Origin: Pedobacter sp. | Lineage (GTDB): Bacteria; Bacteroidota; Bacteroidia; Sphingobacteriales; Sphingobacteriaceae | DNA: 64,000 nucleotides | Assembly: GCF_031119335.1 (NCBI RefSeq) | Contig: NZ_JAVHXT010000001.1 | Coordinates: 284,548 to 348,547 of the forward strand | Reading direction: 5' to 3' | Shown: positions 1 through 8,190 of the stretch, piece by piece | Position numbering within the stretch: position 1 is the first letter of the stretch | Layout of the letters: every line of letters starts with the position of its first letter | Position numbers and translations under genes: made by a program | The notes under the pieces: generated by a model | Told to the model about the DNA's origin: nothing | What the model saw: only the letters and a program-made list of their open reading frames with translations | Databases searched by the model: none

Positions 1-7
1 CATAGCC

Positions 8-160
8 GCAGGGTGAGATCGCTGATACTCACTAAGTTTGGTTAATCTGAATCTGTAACAGAACATTATTTGTTCGTATAATCGAAGGGTAAGATTTTTT
101 GAAGCTCACTAATTTTGTTTAACCTAGACCTGCAACAGAACGTTATTTGTTCGAATTAGG
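8..160. repeat. Imperfect tandem repeat, two units, period about 77 bp
   Basis: Two diverged copies are visible. The motif beginning CTCACTAA runs from about 28 to 76 and again from about 105 to 153. Each copy ends in a small hairpin, GAAC-n7-GTTC (GAACATTATTTGTTC and GAACGTTATTTGTTC). The preceding CG-AGGGTRAGAT segment is also repeated (from about 8 and 83). No ORF covers it. More units may lie to the left of the window. Confidence 0.7.
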
Positions 161-227
161 TATAGTTGTATTTGTATTAACATTTACAACTTAGATTTGA
201 CTAATCAATTTGAATTGGCGTATCCCG

Positions 228-268
228 TTTTCAATTAACCAATTAACCAACAGTTAACCCAATGAACA
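228..268. repeat. Degenerate word array (TTAACCAA words)
   Basis: A short run of near-repeats of AATTAACCAA followed by CAGTTAACCCAATGAAC lies just downstream of the DUF3667 gene stop. It is one of about a dozen such arrays, all in gaps between genes. Confidence 0.5.
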
Positions 269-274
269 AATGAA

Positions 275-1351
275 TTAGCCACCAATAAAACTAATAGCTA
301 TGATAATTAAGAAACAAATGGTTAGCAATATACTGTAACAGAAGTTTAAGAAAAAGAACTTTAACACTGTAACCCACCTTGAACTTCCGTAGAAGGTTCT
401 TAACGATCTATAGATATACCAAACGAGATAAATTAACCCAGCAAATGATATCCATCCACTTAGATCTACTACAAAGCCGGTTAACCAGCTTAGGCCTTTA
501 ACTAAGATAAAACTCAAGAAAATAGCAGAATGCGTGTGGAATGAATAAATAAGATGTTCATAATAATATCTATGTTTTCTGATATAGACAAGCTTTAATA
601 TGAGTGCAAAAAGTGGTAGGAGCAGAAACATCATTTTTGGGATGTATTTAATCATATCCTCGCCAATCTTAGCCGATGGATCCGGATACTTATTAAACTC
701 GATGCCTTTCTTCGTGAAATAATTTACAATGAAATTATCTCTTTCTTCTTTAGGCAGTGCCCTCTGGTTCTTTTCGTATTCTTCAACTGATTTCTCGTCA
801 GACATCAGCTTGTTATATCTTTTTTTACTTTTTCTAGAAGAGCCAATATTAACAGTTGCAGTGCCATTTTCCTTAATGTCCTTTTCAACTTCTTTTAAAA
901 TACTGTCTTTTTTGCTTTTGCTAAGCGGTATGTAATCTAAGATTTGCTTGGCCTCTTTTAAAGATTTGGAAGTTATCGTATCGTTCTTAAGTTTCTCTGT
1001 AATTTCCGCCGTAGGCTCTGCTGCTTTTTCTTTCTTCTTATTGCCACTAAAAATAGTAATGAAAAATACAATACTAATGAAAATATAGAGCTTAATGGGG
1101 TGTAGGAATGATGCTCTTTTGCCTGCTACATATTCAACCGTTAGTTTGCCCGGCTTAAAAAGTAAAGGTTTAATGGTGCCAAAAAACTTGTGCTCAAAGT
1201 GAAAATAATCTGCAATGGCATGGGTAATCATGTGCCAGGCATCTTCCTTCAATTCTATATTTTCCTGTCCACAATGCGGGCAGTAAGTTTCTTCTACATG
1301 GTGACCACAGTTTAAACAGTTTTTCTCTTTTCTAAGCTTTACGGACGACAT
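275..1351 (-). CDS. DUF3667 zinc-ribbon membrane protein
   Basis: A 358-residue membrane protein of unknown function, matching the Bacteroidota DUF3667 pattern. The cytoplasmic N-terminus holds a zinc ribbon of two CxxC pairs (C12/C15 and C24/C27), followed by the conserved block with FHFEHKFFGTIKPLLFKPGKL and a first membrane segment near residues 83-100. A lysine- and glutamate-rich soluble region (about 105-235) precedes four more hydrophobic segments to the C-terminus. It starts 15 bp after the nupG stop, so it is probably the last gene of a nupG transcript. No biochemical role can be read from the sequence. Confidence 0.85.
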   Translation of the reverse strand: MSSVKLRKEKNCLNCGHHVEETYCPHCGQENIELKEDAWHMITHAIADYFHFEHKFFGTIKPLLFKPGKLTVEYVAGKRASFLHPIKLYIFISIVFFITIFSGNKKKEKAAEPTAEITEKLKNDTITSKSLKEAKQILDYIPLSKSKKDSILKEVEKDIKENGTATVNIGSSRKSKKRYNKLMSDEKSVEEYEKNQRALPKEERDNFIVNYFTKKGIEFNKYPDPSAKIGEDMIKYIPKMMFLLLPLFALILKLVYIRKHRYYYEHLIYSFHTHSAIFLSFILVKGLSWLTGFVVDLSGWISFAGLIYLVWYIYRSLRTFYGSSRWVTVLKFFFLNFCYSILLTICFLIIIAISFIGG

Positions 1352-1366
1352 CGGAAATTAAATGAA

Positions 1367-2752
1367 TTAGTGACTGATTTTATTGATAGCTTCTACTTCG
1401 GCTCTGGTATGTTTGTGCTTAAACATTAAAGCAAAAAGCACGGTAATTATTAAAGCGTATATAGTGAATGAAAGCCAAATGTTTTGCCAATCTTTCATGA
1501 AAAGAACTTTGTCGAAACTACCATCGGCTAATATATTAATACCTTGACTTTTAACAAATGACAGTAGATGCGAGTTATCCGTAGTAGAATCTACGTGAAC
1601 AGCAACTGCAGAAACACTGTTAAACGAATTAGTAAAATATTTGTCGATCATCCATCCCGATACCAAACTTCCAAATACAGCACCAAAACCATTGGTCATC
1701 ATCATGAAAAGACCTTGGGCAGACGAACGTGTTTTTGGTGTAGTAGAGGTTTCTACGAATAATGATCCAGAAATATTAAAAAAGTCGAAAGCCATTCCGT
1801 AAACAACGCAAGACATAACGATCATCCATAAATTGCCAGATGGGTCACCGTAAGCAAACAATCCAAATCTAAATACCCAGGCTAACATTGCAATAATCAT
1901 CACCTTCTTAATGCCAAAACGTTTCAAAAAGAATGGAATAGCTAGGATAAAAAGTGTCTCGGAAACTTGGGAAATAGACATGATGATAGTAGAATACTTT
2001 ACTACAAATGATTCCGCATACTTAGGGAAATGCTTAAATTCATCTAAGAATACGTCTCCATACGCATTGGTTAATTGTAATGCACCGCCTAAAAACATCG
2101 AGAAAATGAAAAATAATGCCATTTTGTAGGTGGCAAATAATTTAAAAGCACTTAATCCTAAAGTATCTACCAAACTTGCCTTTTCCGAAATTAATTTAGA
2201 TGGCCTACACGCAGGCAGCGTAAATGAATACAAGCCTAGAGCTAAAGCACCAGCTCCGGCAATGTAGAATTGGTATGCAGATGCTTTACTTCCTGTTAAG
2301 TTGGTAACCCACATTGCAGCAATAAAACCTACAGTTCCCCAAACACGAATAGGGGGGAAGTCTTTAACTACATCCAGATTACTCGATTTTAAAGTAGTAT
2401 ATGAAATAGAGTTACTTAAAGATATGGTAGGCATGTAAAAACACATGGCTAACAACATGGTCCAAAAGAAGGCATTTGGCGTAGCTACTTGCGGAATGTA
2501 GAACAGTACTACAGCATAGAGGATATGCAAAAGTGCATACAACTTTTCTGCGTTAATCCACTTGTCGGCAATAATCCCTGTGATGGTTGGCATCAACAGA
2601 GATGCGAAGCCCATAGTTGCGAATATAGCTCCAAATTGGGTTCCGTCCCATTGCTTAGTGCCAAACCAATAGTTAGCAATGGTAATTAGCCAGGCGCCCC
2701 ATACAAAAAACTGCATGAAACTCATTATGGTTAAGCGTAGCTTAATATTCAT
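1367..2752 (-). CDS. nupG: NupG-type nucleoside:H+ symporter (MFS)
   Basis: A 461-residue inner-membrane transporter of the NupG/XapB nucleoside family, expected to import nucleosides with protons. The start MNIKLRLTIMSFMQFFVWGAW and the blocks DFPPIRVWGTVGF, ISQVSETLFILAIPFF, FAYGDP and AFDFFNISGSLFVE closely follow the E. coli NupG sequence as I know it, with about 12 membrane segments. It is roughly 40 residues longer than E. coli NupG. The extra length is a hydrophilic loop near residues 375-430 before the last membrane segment. DUF3667 follows closely on the same strand. Confidence 0.92.
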   Translation of the reverse strand: MNIKLRLTIMSFMQFFVWGAWLITIANYWFGTKQWDGTQFGAIFATMGFASLLMPTITGIIADKWINAEKLYALLHILYAVVLFYIPQVATPNAFFWTMLLAMCFYMPTISLSNSISYTTLKSSNLDVVKDFPPIRVWGTVGFIAAMWVTNLTGSKASAYQFYIAGAGALALGLYSFTLPACRPSKLISEKASLVDTLGLSAFKLFATYKMALFFIFSMFLGGALQLTNAYGDVFLDEFKHFPKYAESFVVKYSTIIMSISQVSETLFILAIPFFLKRFGIKKVMIIAMLAWVFRFGLFAYGDPSGNLWMIVMSCVVYGMAFDFFNISGSLFVETSTTPKTRSSAQGLFMMMTNGFGAVFGSLVSGWMIDKYFTNSFNSVSAVAVHVDSTTDNSHLLSFVKSQGINILADGSFDKVLFMKDWQNIWLSFTIYALIITVLFALMFKHKHTRAEVEAINKISH

Positions 2753-2914
2753 AAGTATTTTATCTTTTGTTTAGTTTGTTTTGAAAGGTTTGAAGATAGG
2801 ATTTTTTTTAAAATTGTTTTCCAAAAGCAATTTAAAAAATTAACGAGGTTCAATTAACTATTAATTGAATCGAAATTAAAAATAAGATATGTATTAAAAT
2901 ACTAAAAATGCAGG

Positions 2915-3538
2915 CTATTTACCTGCATTTCTTCTATTGATTTCATCCCTAATCCGAGCTGCTTTTTCATAAGCTTCTTCAGCTAAGGCTTTTTCTAGTT
3001 TTTCCTGTAATTCTTCTACCGAAAAGGTTTGAAAGCCGGAAGTGGTTTGTGGAGTTTTGTGTACTTCTTCGGGCGTAGAGGTATTGCTGGTTAGGCTTTC
3101 CATATTCTCTAAGAAAAGGAAATCGTTACCTTCAATGACAATGCCTGCAGATGAAAGAATAAATTCGTAAGTATAAATTGTAGCATTAAATCTTACGGCA
3201 ATTGCAATGGCGTCAGAAGTGCGAGCATCAATTTCAACTTGTTCGCCATCTTTACTGCACATCAGTTTTGCAAAGAAAACACCGTCAACAAGATTGTAAA
3301 TGAGCACTTCGGTAATTTCTACCTGATAGGCTTGGGCAAATGATTTGAACAAATCGTGAGTAAGCGGTCGGGTAGGAGACATTTTCTCAATTTCGATGGC
3401 AATGGCTTGCGCTTCGAATGCTCCAATAATAATAGGTAACCTTCTTCTTCCGTTAACTTCGCCAAGTACTAAGGCGTAAGCGCCAGATTGGGTTTGGCTA
3501 TATGATAATCCGACAATATCGAGTTTTACTTTCTTCAT
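2915..3538 (-). CDS. Bifunctional nuclease family protein (DUF151 + UVR motif)
   Basis: About 207 residues from ATG at 3538; the longer reading would need a TTG at 3544. Residues 1-130 are a DUF151 bifunctional nuclease domain (blocks LPIIIGAFEAQAIA and DARTSDAIAIAVRF). The last 45 residues, EELQEKLEKALAEEAYEKAARIRDEI, are a UvrB/UvrC (UVR) helical motif. DUF151 proteins have reported DNase/RNase activity in plants; the bacterial role is not settled. A TAATTTTG box ends 3 bases before the ATG, so a leaderless transcript is likely. It lies downstream of etfBA on the same strand, separated by a hairpin. Confidence 0.85.
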   Translation of the reverse strand: MKKVKLDIVGLSYSQTQSGAYALVLGEVNGRRRLPIIIGAFEAQAIAIEIEKMSPTRPLTHDLFKSFAQAYQVEITEVLIYNLVDGVFFAKLMCSKDGEQVEIDARTSDAIAIAVRFNATIYTYEFILSSAGIVIEGNDFLFLENMESLTSNTSTPEEVHKTPQTTSGFQTFSVEELQEKLEKALAEEAYEKAARIRDEINRRNAGK

Positions 3539-3541
3539 ACA

Positions 3542-3549
3542 CAAAATTA
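3542..3549 (-). promoter_or_regulatory. Bacteroidota -7 box TAATTTTG for the bifunctional nuclease gene
   Basis: Read on the minus strand the box is TAATTTTG, matching TAnnTTTG. It ends 3 bases before the ATG. No clear -33 TTTG is seen, because the upstream sequence is the etfA hairpin. Confidence 0.5.
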
Positions 3550-3579
3550 ACCCTTATCGTTTTGTGAGCGATAAGGGTT
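3549..3579 (-). terminator. Hairpin after etfA
   Basis: An 11-bp perfect stem, AACCCTTATCG / CGATAAGGGTT, with a 9-base loop lies 12 bp past the etfA stop. On the minus strand it runs directly into the TAATTTTG box of the next gene. It probably ends most etfBA transcripts. Confidence 0.7.
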
Positions 3580-3590
3580 CTTGTACAAAG

Positions 3591-4559
3591 TTACGCTTTA
3601 TGTGCCTTTAATGCACTAATTATTTTCGGAACTACTTCAAAAGCATCGCCAACAATGCCGTAATCGGCAACTTTAAAGAAAGGAGCTTCGGCATCTTTGT
3701 TAATTACCACAATTACTTTTGATGAACTTACACCAGCTAAGTGTTGGATAGCTCCAGAAATGCCAATGGCAATGTATAAGTTTGGACTGATAGCAATGCC
3801 AGTTTGACCAACGTGCTCAGAATGTGGTCTCCAATCTGCGTCTGATACTGGTTTTGAACAAGCTGTGGCAGCGCCAAGCAGGTCGGCCAATTCTTCTACC
3901 ATTCCCCAGTTTTCTGGACCTTTTAAGCCTCTACCACCAGAAACTACAATTTCTGCATCTGGTAAGGATACTTTATTGGTTGCACGAACAATTTCTTTTA
4001 CAATCGCCGTTAAGTCGCTAGATTTTACTTCAGGGCTGAAAGCCTCAATAGCTACATTGCCCGAATTTTCTTTAACACCAAAAGAGTTTGGGTTTAAAGC
4101 AATCACTTTATTTGCTGAGGTTAAGGTGGCAATGGCAAATGCTTTGCCTGAAAAAGCTGTTTTCTTTACCGAAAAACCACCCTCGTTACTTGGCAAATCT
4201 ACGGCACCATCTACTAAACCTGCTTTAAGTTTTACGGCAATACGAGGCGCCAAACCTTTTCCAGAGAAAGAGTTAGAAAGCACTACGATACTTGCATCTT
4301 CTTTTTTCGCTGCTTCTGCAATAACAGAGGCATAAGCTTGATTTACGAAGTTTTTAAGTTGATCTGCCTCTACTTTTAAAACCTTACTTGCACCATATTT
4401 TCCAAGTTCGTTCAACTCGCTATCAGCCACATTGCCAATTGAGATAGCGCTTAAACTTGTGCCTTGCTGGTCGGCAATTGCCTTTGCATAAGATACCGCT
4501 TCAAAAACTGATTTTTTGAACTTACCTTCAACTTGCTCTACATATACTAATACTGACAT
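3591..4559 (-). CDS. etfA: Electron transfer flavoprotein, alpha subunit
   Basis: A 322-residue FAD-binding subunit of the soluble electron transfer flavoprotein, which passes electrons from acyl-CoA and related dehydrogenases toward the quinone pool. The C-terminal FAD domain is clear: VVSGGRGLKGPENW, the DADWRPHSEHVGQTG stretch, the SGAIQHLAGV motif, and VINKDAEAPFFKVADYGIVGD. The N-terminal half is the alpha/beta ETF domain. It follows etfB by 90 bp on the same strand. A CCCCTTTAGGGG repeat lies in the gap between the two. Confidence 0.96.
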   Translation of the reverse strand: MSVLVYVEQVEGKFKKSVFEAVSYAKAIADQQGTSLSAISIGNVADSELNELGKYGASKVLKVEADQLKNFVNQAYASVIAEAAKKEDASIVVLSNSFSGKGLAPRIAVKLKAGLVDGAVDLPSNEGGFSVKKTAFSGKAFAIATLTSANKVIALNPNSFGVKENSGNVAIEAFSPEVKSSDLTAIVKEIVRATNKVSLPDAEIVVSGGRGLKGPENWGMVEELADLLGAATACSKPVSDADWRPHSEHVGQTGIAISPNLYIAIGISGAIQHLAGVSSSKVIVVINKDAEAPFFKVADYGIVGDAFEVVPKIISALKAHKA

Positions 4560-4620
4560 ATTAATCTATTTGAAATCTCCTAACGGAGATATGTTTTTAA
4601 TAATCTAATTAATGAATTGT

Positions 4621-4652
4621 AAAAAGTCCCCTTTAGGGGATTTAGGGGGTTA
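4621..4652. repeat. CCCCTTTAGGGG element between etfB and etfA
   Basis: The palindrome CCCCTTTAGGGG (4627-4638) is followed by ATTTAGGGGGTTAT, whose end supplies the etfB stop codon on the minus strand. The same roughly 30-bp unit recurs in inverse orientation at 26922-26950 with one base difference. A small hairpin, ATCTCCTAACGGAGAT, lies just beyond it, next to the etfA start. Confidence 0.8.
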
Positions 4653-5387
4653 TATCACTTTCGCTTCGCTATGCAATAAGCCAATCAACTCTTCTGCACT
4701 CTCTGCAGGAACTAACTTCACCGAACCACGTGGGGCAGGAGTTTCAAACTTGCTGATTTTTCCAACTTCTTCTACCTCTACAGCTTCAACTACTTGCAAT
4801 GGCTTAGTTCTGGCCGACATGATACCTCTCATGTTAGGGATTTTTGCTTCTGCAGTACCTTCAGCACAGCTGGCTACAAATTTTCCGCTTACACTTACTA
4901 CTTCTTTACCACCTTCAATTTCACGCTCAATAGTTGCGTTAGAACCATCGTAGTCTAGTTTTTTGATGATAGAAATTGAAGGGATGTCTAACAATTCGCC
5001 AACCATTGCAGCTACTTGCGAACCATTGTAATCGATAGATTCTCTTCCGCATAAAATGATATCGAAATCATTTGCTTTAGCATATTCAGCAATTTGAGTA
5101 GCAACAAAATATGCGTCTCTCGCTGCAGCATTAATTCTCACTGCATCATCTGCGCCAATAGCCAATGCTTTTCTTATGGTAGGTTCGGTAGCAGCTTCGC
5201 CAACATTAATAACAGTAACTGTGCCTTTTCCTCCTTCGCAAAGCTCAATAGCACGAGAAAGTGCAATCTCATCGTAAGGATTTACAATATACTGAACACC
5301 CGCAGTATTGAATTGGGTATTATCGGCTGTAAAAGTTATTTTTGTCGTCGTGTCTGGAACGTTACTGATACAAACTAATATTTTCAT
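4650..5387 (-). CDS. etfB: Electron transfer flavoprotein, beta subunit
   Basis: A 245-residue ETF beta subunit, which in this family binds AMP and contacts the dehydrogenase partners. Visible family blocks are MKILVCISNVPDTT at the start, YIVNPYDEIALSRAIEL, AIGADDAVRI, and ILCGRESIDYNGSQVAAMVGELL. Recognition of the partner dehydrogenase involves the RTKPL region near residue 193. It is the promoter-proximal gene of the etfBA pair and diverges from the TPR gene across 190 bp. Confidence 0.96.
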   Translation of the reverse strand: MKILVCISNVPDTTTKITFTADNTQFNTAGVQYIVNPYDEIALSRAIELCEGGKGTVTVINVGEAATEPTIRKALAIGADDAVRINAAARDAYFVATQIAEYAKANDFDIILCGRESIDYNGSQVAAMVGELLDIPSISIIKKLDYDGSNATIEREIEGGKEVVSVSGKFVASCAEGTAEAKIPNMRGIMSARTKPLQVVEAVEVEEVGKISKFETPAPRGSVKLVPAESAEELIGLLHSEAKVI

Positions 5388-5577
5388 AATGACTTTTTAA
5401 GTTAAAAATTGTTATGCTTGCATAATATATTACAATGATATATATTCTAAATCTTTTTTCATAGAATAATTTAGAATTTATATAAATAAGTGTCGTAAAT
5501 CACTTAGTTGCGTGCAATTTTATTATTATGCGTTTAAATAAATTACACAAACTTAATTAAAAAAGCAGGGATTAAAA

Positions 5578-5913
5578 ATGCAAAACCAGCGATTAGCCAA
5601 ATTGTTTGAATTTTTGGAAACCGACCCAAATGACAGTTTTATACTGTACGCCATTGCCACCGAATATAACGCACAGAACGATGTGGAGAATGCACTGAAA
5701 TATTACCTTCAGCTAACAGAAAAACATCCAGATTATGTAGGAACTTACTATCATTTGGGCAAGTTGTACGAAAAATTGGGGCAAAAAGAAGATGGAATTA
5801 AAACCTATCAAATAGGGATGCAGGCAGCAAGAGCTAAGAGAGATATGCACGCATTTTCGGAATTGCAAGGGGCTTATAACAGTGCCGCTGGCCTGGATTA
5901 TGAAGACGACTAG
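5578..5913 (+). CDS. Small TPR protein
   Basis: A 111-residue soluble protein made of about two and a half tetratricopeptide repeats. The clearest are DVENALKYYLQLTEKHPDYVGTYY... (about 37-66) and LGKLYEKLGQKEDGIKTYQIG (about 63-83). TPRs bind other proteins, but the partner is not indicated. It diverges from etfB and is followed after 92 bp of word repeats by chrA. The length matches a conserved small TPR family in Sphingobacteriaceae, which I recognise only by pattern. Confidence 0.8.
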   Translation: MQNQRLAKLFEFLETDPNDSFILYAIATEYNAQNDVENALKYYLQLTEKHPDYVGTYYHLGKLYEKLGQKEDGIKTYQIGMQAARAKRDMHAFSELQGAYNSAAGLDYEDD

Positions 5914-5914
5914 C

Positions 5915-6002
5915 AGTTTTTAGTTAACAGTTTGCAATTCACAGTTTACAGGGCCATTGGATACTATAACAATTTAACAATACAGCAATTTAACAATTAA
6001 CC
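5915..6002. repeat. Degenerate word array (CAGTTTACAG / CAATTTAACAA words)
   Basis: This gap holds two dialects of short near-repeats. The first is AGTT(A/T)ACAGTTTGCAATTCACAGTTTACAG. It is followed by AACAATTTAACAATACAGCAATTTAACAATTAACC. The array ends exactly at the proposed TTG start of chrA. Confidence 0.55.
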
Positions 6003-6005
6003 TAA

Positions 6006-7208
6006 TTGATCGCTAAACGACAAATTTTCTTTATCAGAAATGTGATTTATTTCACCTTCACCGCCTTTGGTGGGGCGCAGGCACATTTGTCGTTATTGTT
6101 GCGCTATTTTGTTACTAATATCAACTTTGTTAGCGAAGAAGAATTGCTGGAGTTAAATGCACTAGCACAGGTTCTGCCTGGGCCGGCATCTACGCAAACG
6201 CTAGTTGGAATTGCCTATAAAGTGGGTGGTTTAAAGCTGGCTATTATCACCTTCCTGATCTGGATTTTGCCATCAGCCGCTATCATGACATTGGCTGCCA
6301 TTTGGTACTCAGTTTTAGGACAGAAAGATCAACTAGCTTCGGTTTTAGAATATGTGCACCCTATAGTTTTGGGAATTGTAGCTTATGGAGCTTTTAAGCT
6401 AGGACGAAGGGTTTTGACTAATCAGGTTTCTGTTTTTTTGGCCGTTGGCGCTTTGGTTGGGACTTTAGTTTTAAAAGAAGCCTACGTTTTTCCTCTAGCT
6501 ATATTAATTGGTGGAATGGTATCTTCCGCAATTGGTACACCTACAGAAGAAACGGAATTAAGGGTTCGGCTTTTCGCTAATATCAACCCAAAAAAATTAG
6601 GTTATTTTATTGGTGTACTGTTGTTTATGGCTATGTTGGGTGCGTTGATTAATAGAACATCGCCATTTAGTTTGCCAATTAGGTTGTTCGAGAATTTTTA
6701 CCGTAACGGCATTTTCATTTTTGGCGGTGGGCAGGTTTTAGTGCCCATGATGCTGACGGAGTTTGTGCAGGTAAAACAATACCTAAGCCAATCTGATTTT
6801 ATGTCTGGGTTTGCTTTTCAACAGGTTTTACCCGGACCTACATTTTCATTTACAAGCTATATTGGCGCTTTAGGTATGAAATATGGAGGTTATGGTGTTT
6901 TAGGGCAGGCAATAGGTGGCTTTTTAGCTGTTTTAGGTATCAACCTGCCGGGATTAATTTTGGTGCTTTTTATTGTGCCTTTTTGGAACGATTTAAAAAA
7001 GATAAGCAGAATTAAATATTCGCTTTCGGGGATAAATGCGGTAAGTGTTGGTTTTATTATTGCCGCCTTTTTGATGTTGATAGCTCCGGTTGGTTTAAAC
7101 TGGATTTTTTTAGGTATCGTTTTAGCGACCTTTTTGATATTGAATTTTACAAAAATCAGCCCTGCTTTAGTAATTGTTGCAGGTGTTGTTTTAGGTTATA
7201 TAGTTTAG
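6006..7208 (+). CDS. chrA: Chromate transporter ChrA, two-domain form
   Basis: A 400-residue inner-membrane protein of the CHR superfamily; characterised members export chromate. It has the usual tandem architecture. The N-terminal half carries FGGAQAHLSLL and QVLPGPASTQTL. The C-terminal half carries the paired FGGGQVLVPMM and QVLPGPTFSFTSYIG. The reading frame opens with TTG at 6006 directly after a TAA. Twenty residues before the first FGG suit the family, so TTG is the best start; no ATG exists in the first part. The true substrate is not proven, as many CHR members are uncharacterised. Confidence 0.88.
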   Translation: MIAKRQIFFIRNVIYFTFTAFGGAQAHLSLLLRYFVTNINFVSEEELLELNALAQVLPGPASTQTLVGIAYKVGGLKLAIITFLIWILPSAAIMTLAAIWYSVLGQKDQLASVLEYVHPIVLGIVAYGAFKLGRRVLTNQVSVFLAVGALVGTLVLKEAYVFPLAILIGGMVSSAIGTPTEETELRVRLFANINPKKLGYFIGVLLFMAMLGALINRTSPFSLPIRLFENFYRNGIFIFGGGQVLVPMMLTEFVQVKQYLSQSDFMSGFAFQQVLPGPTFSFTSYIGALGMKYGGYGVLGQAIGGFLAVLGINLPGLILVLFIVPFWNDLKKISRIKYSLSGINAVSVGFIIAAFLMLIAPVGLNWIFLGIVLATFLILNFTKISPALVIVAGVVLGYIV

Positions 7209-7216
7209 TGAAAAGT

Positions 7217-7275
7217 GAACCACATAGACACATAGATTAAAGAAGAGTTAAATGATCTTGTGCCTATGTGGTGAA
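7217..7275. repeat. CCACATAG-type inverted repeat
   Basis: Imperfect arms of about 20 bp, GAACCACATAGACACATAGA (7217-7236) and TCTTGTGCCTATGTGGTGAA (7256-7275), flank a 19-bp AT-rich loop. It lies between chrA and the LOG-family gene. It belongs to the same family as elements near 20391, 30052 and 53853. Confidence 0.75.
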
Positions 7276-7293
7276 AACATTTAAATTTTTAAG

Positions 7294-8040
7294 ATGAATA
7301 AGTTTGTTAGGGAAGAAGTAAGTTTTTTAAAAGGTGCAAGAACTCGTTGGCAAGAGTTAAAATATGTTTTAGGGGTAATCTATCAATTTTATAAAGGATT
7401 TAGAAAACTGCATTTTATTGGTCCTTGTGTTACGGTTTTCGGTTCTGCTAGGTTTAAGGAAGATCATCCATACTATGAAATGGCGAGAAAAGTTTCTGCT
7501 GAAATTTCCAAATTAGGTTTTGCAATTATGACTGGTGGCGGGCCTGGCATTATGGAAGCGGGAAATAGGGGGGCTAAAGATGCCGGAGGCTTATCGGTAG
7601 GATGTAACATTGTTTTACCGCACGAGCAACATGAAAATCCTTATTTAGACACCTTTGTGAATATCGAATATTTCTTCGTTAGGAAAGAATTGCTAAGAAA
7701 GTACTCGTACGCATTTGTGGTCTTACCTGGGGGATTTGGAACCTTAGATGAGTTTTTCGAAACGCTAACGCTAATTCAGACAGGTAAAGTAGAAAAATTT
7801 CCGATTGTGATAATGGGTAAGGAGTTTCATCAACATATTTACGAACATGTACAGTTGATGATGGAACAAAAAACAATTAGTCCAGAAGACATGGATTTGT
7901 TGCTGTTTACTGATGATGTTAATGAAGTAGTAGCTCACATTAGAAAATATAAAGACGACGCTGCGATATTTAAGACGCAATCTCCTAAAAAAGCTTGGTG
8001 GATTTTTGGAGAGGAAAAGCCGAATGCGAAGGCGAGTTAG
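7294..8040 (+). CDS. LOG-family (TIGR00730) Rossmann-fold protein
   Basis: A 248-residue cytosolic protein of the lysine-decarboxylase-like LOG family. Characterised members are nucleoside 5'-monophosphate phosphoribohydrolases (cytokinin activation in plants). The two diagnostic motifs are present: GGGPGIMEA at residues 81-89 and PGGFGTLDE at 145-153, with the catalytic arginine and glutamate region intact. The N-terminal 40 residues are longer than the minimal LOG form, as in the longer bacterial paralogs. It is convergent with dnaB, and a long inverted repeat lies between them. Confidence 0.88.
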   Translation: MNKFVREEVSFLKGARTRWQELKYVLGVIYQFYKGFRKLHFIGPCVTVFGSARFKEDHPYYEMARKVSAEISKLGFAIMTGGGPGIMEAGNRGAKDAGGLSVGCNIVLPHEQHENPYLDTFVNIEYFFVRKELLRKYSYAFVVLPGGFGTLDEFFETLTLIQTGKVEKFPIVIMGKEFHQHIYEHVQLMMEQKTISPEDMDLLLFTDDVNEVVAHIRKYKDDAAIFKTQSPKKAWWIFGEEKPNAKAS

Positions 8041-8078
8041 TTTAAGCCCCTATTATGCTCTAAAAATAAAATCATTTC

Positions 8079-8190
8079 TACCCTCTCTGGCTACGCCATT
8101 TCTCCCAAAGGGAGAGAAATTTCAGAGTTGTAGACATTTCGCTATTCTCTCCCTTTGGGAGAGATGCCCAACGGGCAGAGAGGGATTAAA
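8079..8190. repeat. CCCTCTCTG long inverted repeat between convergent genes
   Basis: Outer arms CCCTCTCTG (8081-8089) and CAGAGAGGG (8176-8184) enclose perfect 18-bp inner arms, TCTCCCAAAGGGAGAGAA (8101-8118) and TTCTCTCCCTTTGGGAGA (8145-8162). The right end overlaps the dnaB stop codon. In RNA it would form a strong hairpin in either direction, so it may serve as a shared terminator for the LOG gene and dnaB. It is also a dispersed-repeat type I recognise from many genomes. Confidence 0.8.

Noticed and set aside
1..160. CRISPR array
   Set aside because: Only two diverged units of about 77 bp with no spacer/repeat division. No cas gene is in the window.
3865..4335. 156-residue plus-strand ORF inside etfA
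   Set aside because: It is antisense to a strongly conserved gene and has low-complexity composition typical of a shadow frame.
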